Shown: piece after piece, positions 58,752 to 59,612 of the stretch | How the letters are laid out: every line of letters begins with the position of its first letter | Position numbering within the stretch: position 1 is the first letter of the stretch | Assembly: GCA_902791965.1 (NCBI GenBank) | Contig: CADAXZ010000001.1 | Span: 1-59,612 of the forward strand | DNA from: Candidatus Proelusimicrobium bovinum | GTDB taxonomy: Bacteria > Elusimicrobiota > Elusimicrobia > Elusimicrobiales > Elusimicrobiaceae | Direction: 5' to 3' | DNA length: 59,612 bases | Position numbers and translations under genes: made by a program | Notes under the pieces: model-generated | The model's input: the letters and a program-made list of their open reading frames with translations, nothing else | Database searches by the model: none | Told to the model about the DNA's origin: nothing

Positions 58752-59612
58752 CTAATTATACAAAAATAACTCCCCGTCTTTTTTATAACTTTTCATATCT
58801 GCAGAAAAACTGTATTGTCCGTGAGCAAGGCTGAGGCTTTTATATTCTTTTTTAGGTGCGGAAATATTATATTGGCCGTACCAAGGGATTTGAATGTCTA
58901 CCCCGCAGTATTGCTTTCCTGTTTGCACGGTATGTATTTGTGCGGGAATATTATTTAAAAGTTCTTTTGTCCCTTCTGATAGTTCTGCATCGGGCAGGTA
59001 AATATTTTTAATTTTTATTCCTTGCAAATCCTTTAAAACATAAGCGGAACTTTTATAAACGGAATTGATAAACAAACAATCTATTTGCTTTGTACCTGCT
59101 TGTAAAACGGCTGTTTTTGCAGTTTGCGCATCTATCCCGCCGCCGATAAGTTTTATTTCATTTTTTTGCCGTACAAAAAGCGCTTTGCTGTATCTGCTTT
59201 CAAGTAAACGGGTAAAATCCGGCTTGATAAAAACACCGCATAAAAATAAAACTGCCGTGATGCTTAAAACTATACTTACAAAATATTTTTTATTTTTAAA
59301 AACAGGAAAATTAAAAACAACAAAAAGTAAACAATAGTAAGCCGCCACATACCAATAAGACCAAGCATGAACTTCTATTCCTGCAAGCGGCGTTGCGGCA
59401 AAAGCCTCTACAAAAAAGTTAAACAAATAAAGCAGTTTTTCCATAACAAACACTATACTTTTAAATAAAATGTCAAAAGGCAAAAAAGATGCCGCCCACA
59501 TCAAAAAACCGCCGCCCATAAGCGCACCGCTTAACGGTACTAAAATTATATTGGAAAGTACTGCCGCAAAAGACACCCTGTGAAAGCAATTTGTAAATAT
59601 GATTATAACAAA
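58752..59612 (-). CDS. comEC: ComEC/Rec2-like DNA-uptake membrane channel, C-terminal part (cut by window edge)
   Basis: The reading frame is open to the window edge, so this is only the C-terminal part of a larger gene; the reading continues upstream of 59576. The visible membrane segment RVSFAAVLSNIILVPLSGAL and following helices match the Competence domain of ComEC, the inner-membrane channel for single-stranded DNA uptake. Downstream, where a metallo-beta-lactamase-like domain is expected, the usual THxDxDH metal motif is replaced by INSVYKSS (about residues 170-177 counting from 59576), so the nuclease-like site looks lost. Function in uptake is therefore uncertain. Confidence 0.72.
   Translation of the reverse strand, partial: FVIIIFTNCFHRVSFAAVLSNIILVPLSGALMGGGFLMWAASFLPFDILFKSIVFVMEKLLYLFNFFVEAFAATPLAGIEVHAWSYWYVAAYYCLLFVVFNFPVFKNKKYFVSIVLSITAVLFLCGVFIKPDFTRLLESRYSKALFVRQKNEIKLIGGGIDAQTAKTAVLQAGTKQIDCLFINSVYKSSAYVLKDLQGIKIKNIYLPDAELSEGTKELLNNIPAQIHTVQTGKQYCGVDIQIPWYGQYNISAPKKEYKSLSLAHGQYSFSADMKSYKKDGELFLYN

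Overview
The window is an AT-rich, gene-dense bacterial chromosome segment of about 59.6 kb that carries the replication-origin neighbourhood (dnaA, dnaN, gyrB, gyrA, parAB). The cell it describes is diderm: there is a KDO phosphatase, an ADP-heptose epimerase, two outer-membrane beta-barrels, a lipoprotein and a meso-diaminopimelate type MurE. The oxygen and superoxide defence set (rubrerythrin, superoxide reductase, flavodiiron protein, rubredoxin) is the kind used by strict anaerobes, and no respiratory chain gene is seen. A small-genome gut anaerobe of the Elusimicrobiota type fits this content, but that placement is inference from gene content and I could not test it by a search.

Layout. 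0-4.3 kb (+): kdsC, an outer-membrane barrel, a DUF1646 transporter, an MgtC-like protein and a sugar aminotransferase. 4.3-11.9 kb (-): nusB-ligA-HD hydrolase-glmU-prs-rplY-(barrel paralogue)-pth. 12-13.2 kb (-): an anchored serpin-like protein. 13.3-21.2 kb (-): dnaA-dnaN-DUF721-gyrB-gyrA without recF, with DnaA-box-like sites in the dnaA/dnaN spacer. 21.4-24.4 kb (+): the oxidative-stress gene set, ending in a 51-residue rubredoxin. 24.6-28.2 kb: a periplasmic M3 peptidase (-) and a two-gene arginine-to-putrescine pathway (+). 28.2-31 kb: parAB (-) flanked by four diverged parS-like palindromes. 31-34.4 kb (-): GH13 glycosidase, GT8 glycosyltransferase, signal peptidase I. 34.6-43.3 kb (+): a TreT-like glycosyltransferase, then the complete F1Fo ATP synthase operon with an ADP-heptose epimerase gene lodged between atpA and atpG. 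43.4-44.7 kb (-): lipoprotein, YbgC thioesterase, YjbQ. 45-46.5 kb: an orphan membrane-anchored protein, tRNA-Gly(GCC), a GNAT enzyme. 46.5-56.1 kb (mostly -): murE-murD, a TIGR02757 protein (+), a thioredoxin-DsbD fusion, and a tightly overlapping dapA-aspartokinase-asd-dapB-murC operon running from aspartate toward peptidoglycan. 56.2-59.6 kb: sppA and a multi-pass membrane protein (+), then an SPFH protein and the end of comEC (-), cut by the window edge.

I see no CRISPR array, insertion sequence, prophage or obvious defence island. The points most worth a second look are the diverged parS sites beside parAB, the serpin-like protein, hldD inside the ATP synthase operon, an aspartokinase without its ACT regulatory domains, a ComEC whose metallo-beta-lactamase domain has lost its metal motif, and two genes whose ATG sits where transcription should start (leaderless mRNAs).
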